This document shows positions 63,463 to 64,000 of a stretch of DNA of 64,000 nt, one piece after another; the stretch's first letter is position 1; every line of letters starts with the position of its first letter. The notes beneath the pieces were generated by a model that saw only the letters and a program-made list of their open reading frames with translations, was not told where the DNA came from and made no database searches. The DNA is from Paralvinella palmiformis. Taxonomy: Eukaryota; Annelida; Polychaeta; Terebellida; Alvinellidae. The DNA is taken from NCBI GenBank assembly GCA_025642065.1, contig JAODUP010000012.1:2160501-2224500 (forward strand), written 5' to 3'. The translations under genes were made by a program, and so were the position numbers.

Positions 63463-64000
63463 GTAAGTCCTTATTATTTTGTGTCGTCTTCTCAGTTCGT
63501 ACTGTTGTCTGTTATGTTTTACCTATAACACAGGTGGACAATTGTTCACCTGTAAATGTCCATTAGACAAATTCTAATGTTACATTTTATTCGCTCTACT
63601 AGCTGGACAATGTGATACATATTCCGAATTACAATCAAACGAAACTTGGCCAAGGACAAATAACAAAACATTAATGACAGATTTCAGGTAATAATCGACA
63701 TTATGAAATACGACAATTGATGATCGATGGAGACCTCAATAACATAGAACTTTGGTTAACCATCGACGTCAATAAACAACGTAATCGAATACATCAAAAT
63801 TAATATTTCGTCGCAATTAATCATATTACTCTTTCGGTGAAAATTATGTCAGGAGCCGATATAAATAATGGCTACGGCATTGTGAAAAGTAACATTGAGA
63901 GAAAACAATTATGTCATGTATAGTGTTTACATTTGAATTAAACGATCGTTTTATTTGAATTTAATGATTTATCTTGGTCCATGGGCATTTGTCCAGTTTC
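63463..64000 (+). other. Intron of the acidic-protein gene to the window edge
   Basis: AT-rich sequence starting with GTAAGT; no following exon is identified. Confidence 0.5.

Overview
This is a eukaryotic, intron-rich, AT-rich and repeat-laden genomic window. It has very long TA, CA and CACT microsatellites, tRNA-derived SINEs, decayed LINEs and DNA transposons, and GT-AG introns. The gene content (many PAN/Apple exons joined to von Willebrand A domains) and repeat style fit a marine lophotrochozoan, most likely a mollusc. That placement is inference; nothing in the window fixes the species.

Positions 22342 to 1 (minus strand) hold one large gene that runs off the left edge. I resolved 37 coding exons by eye from splice sites and reading frame. 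In transcript order they encode a signal peptide, 17 PAN/Apple domain exons (one broken), 14 tiny Ser/Thr/Pro linker exons of 12-36 nt, one 132-nt threonine-rich mucin-like exon, a first vWFA domain split over three exons, and a second vWFA domain on a single exon. All junctions are phase 1 except one phase-0 junction inside the first vWFA. Almost every exon can therefore be duplicated or skipped without changing frame, and duplication is visible. A unit of about 747 bp carrying a PAN exon is repeated in tandem at 15.26-16.75 kb, with one copy frameshifted, and an 18-nt linker exon is present three times at 8.5-9.3 kb. The predicted product is a secreted, probably glycosylated, multi-adhesive protein of about 2,000 residues within the window.

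From 22.3 to 41 kb I find no convincing gene. The stretch holds microsatellites, minisatellites, SINE copies and a LINE 3' fragment.

From 41 to 56 kb lies a transposon graveyard on both strands: P-element/THAP-like pieces, a Tigger/pogo-like transposase tail, a CR1/L2-like LINE, a hAT dimerisation-domain remnant, a short pogo-like element with terminal inverted repeats that a SINE has entered, and a second LINE of a different type with a mutated reverse-transcriptase active site.

At 56.8-57.0 kb, on the plus strand, sits a decayed copy of one PAN exon of the large gene, about 44 kb away and in the opposite orientation.

At the right edge (62.9-63.5 kb, plus strand) a TATA box precedes what looks like the first coding exon of an unrelated, very acidic protein. 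Its gene continues out of the window.
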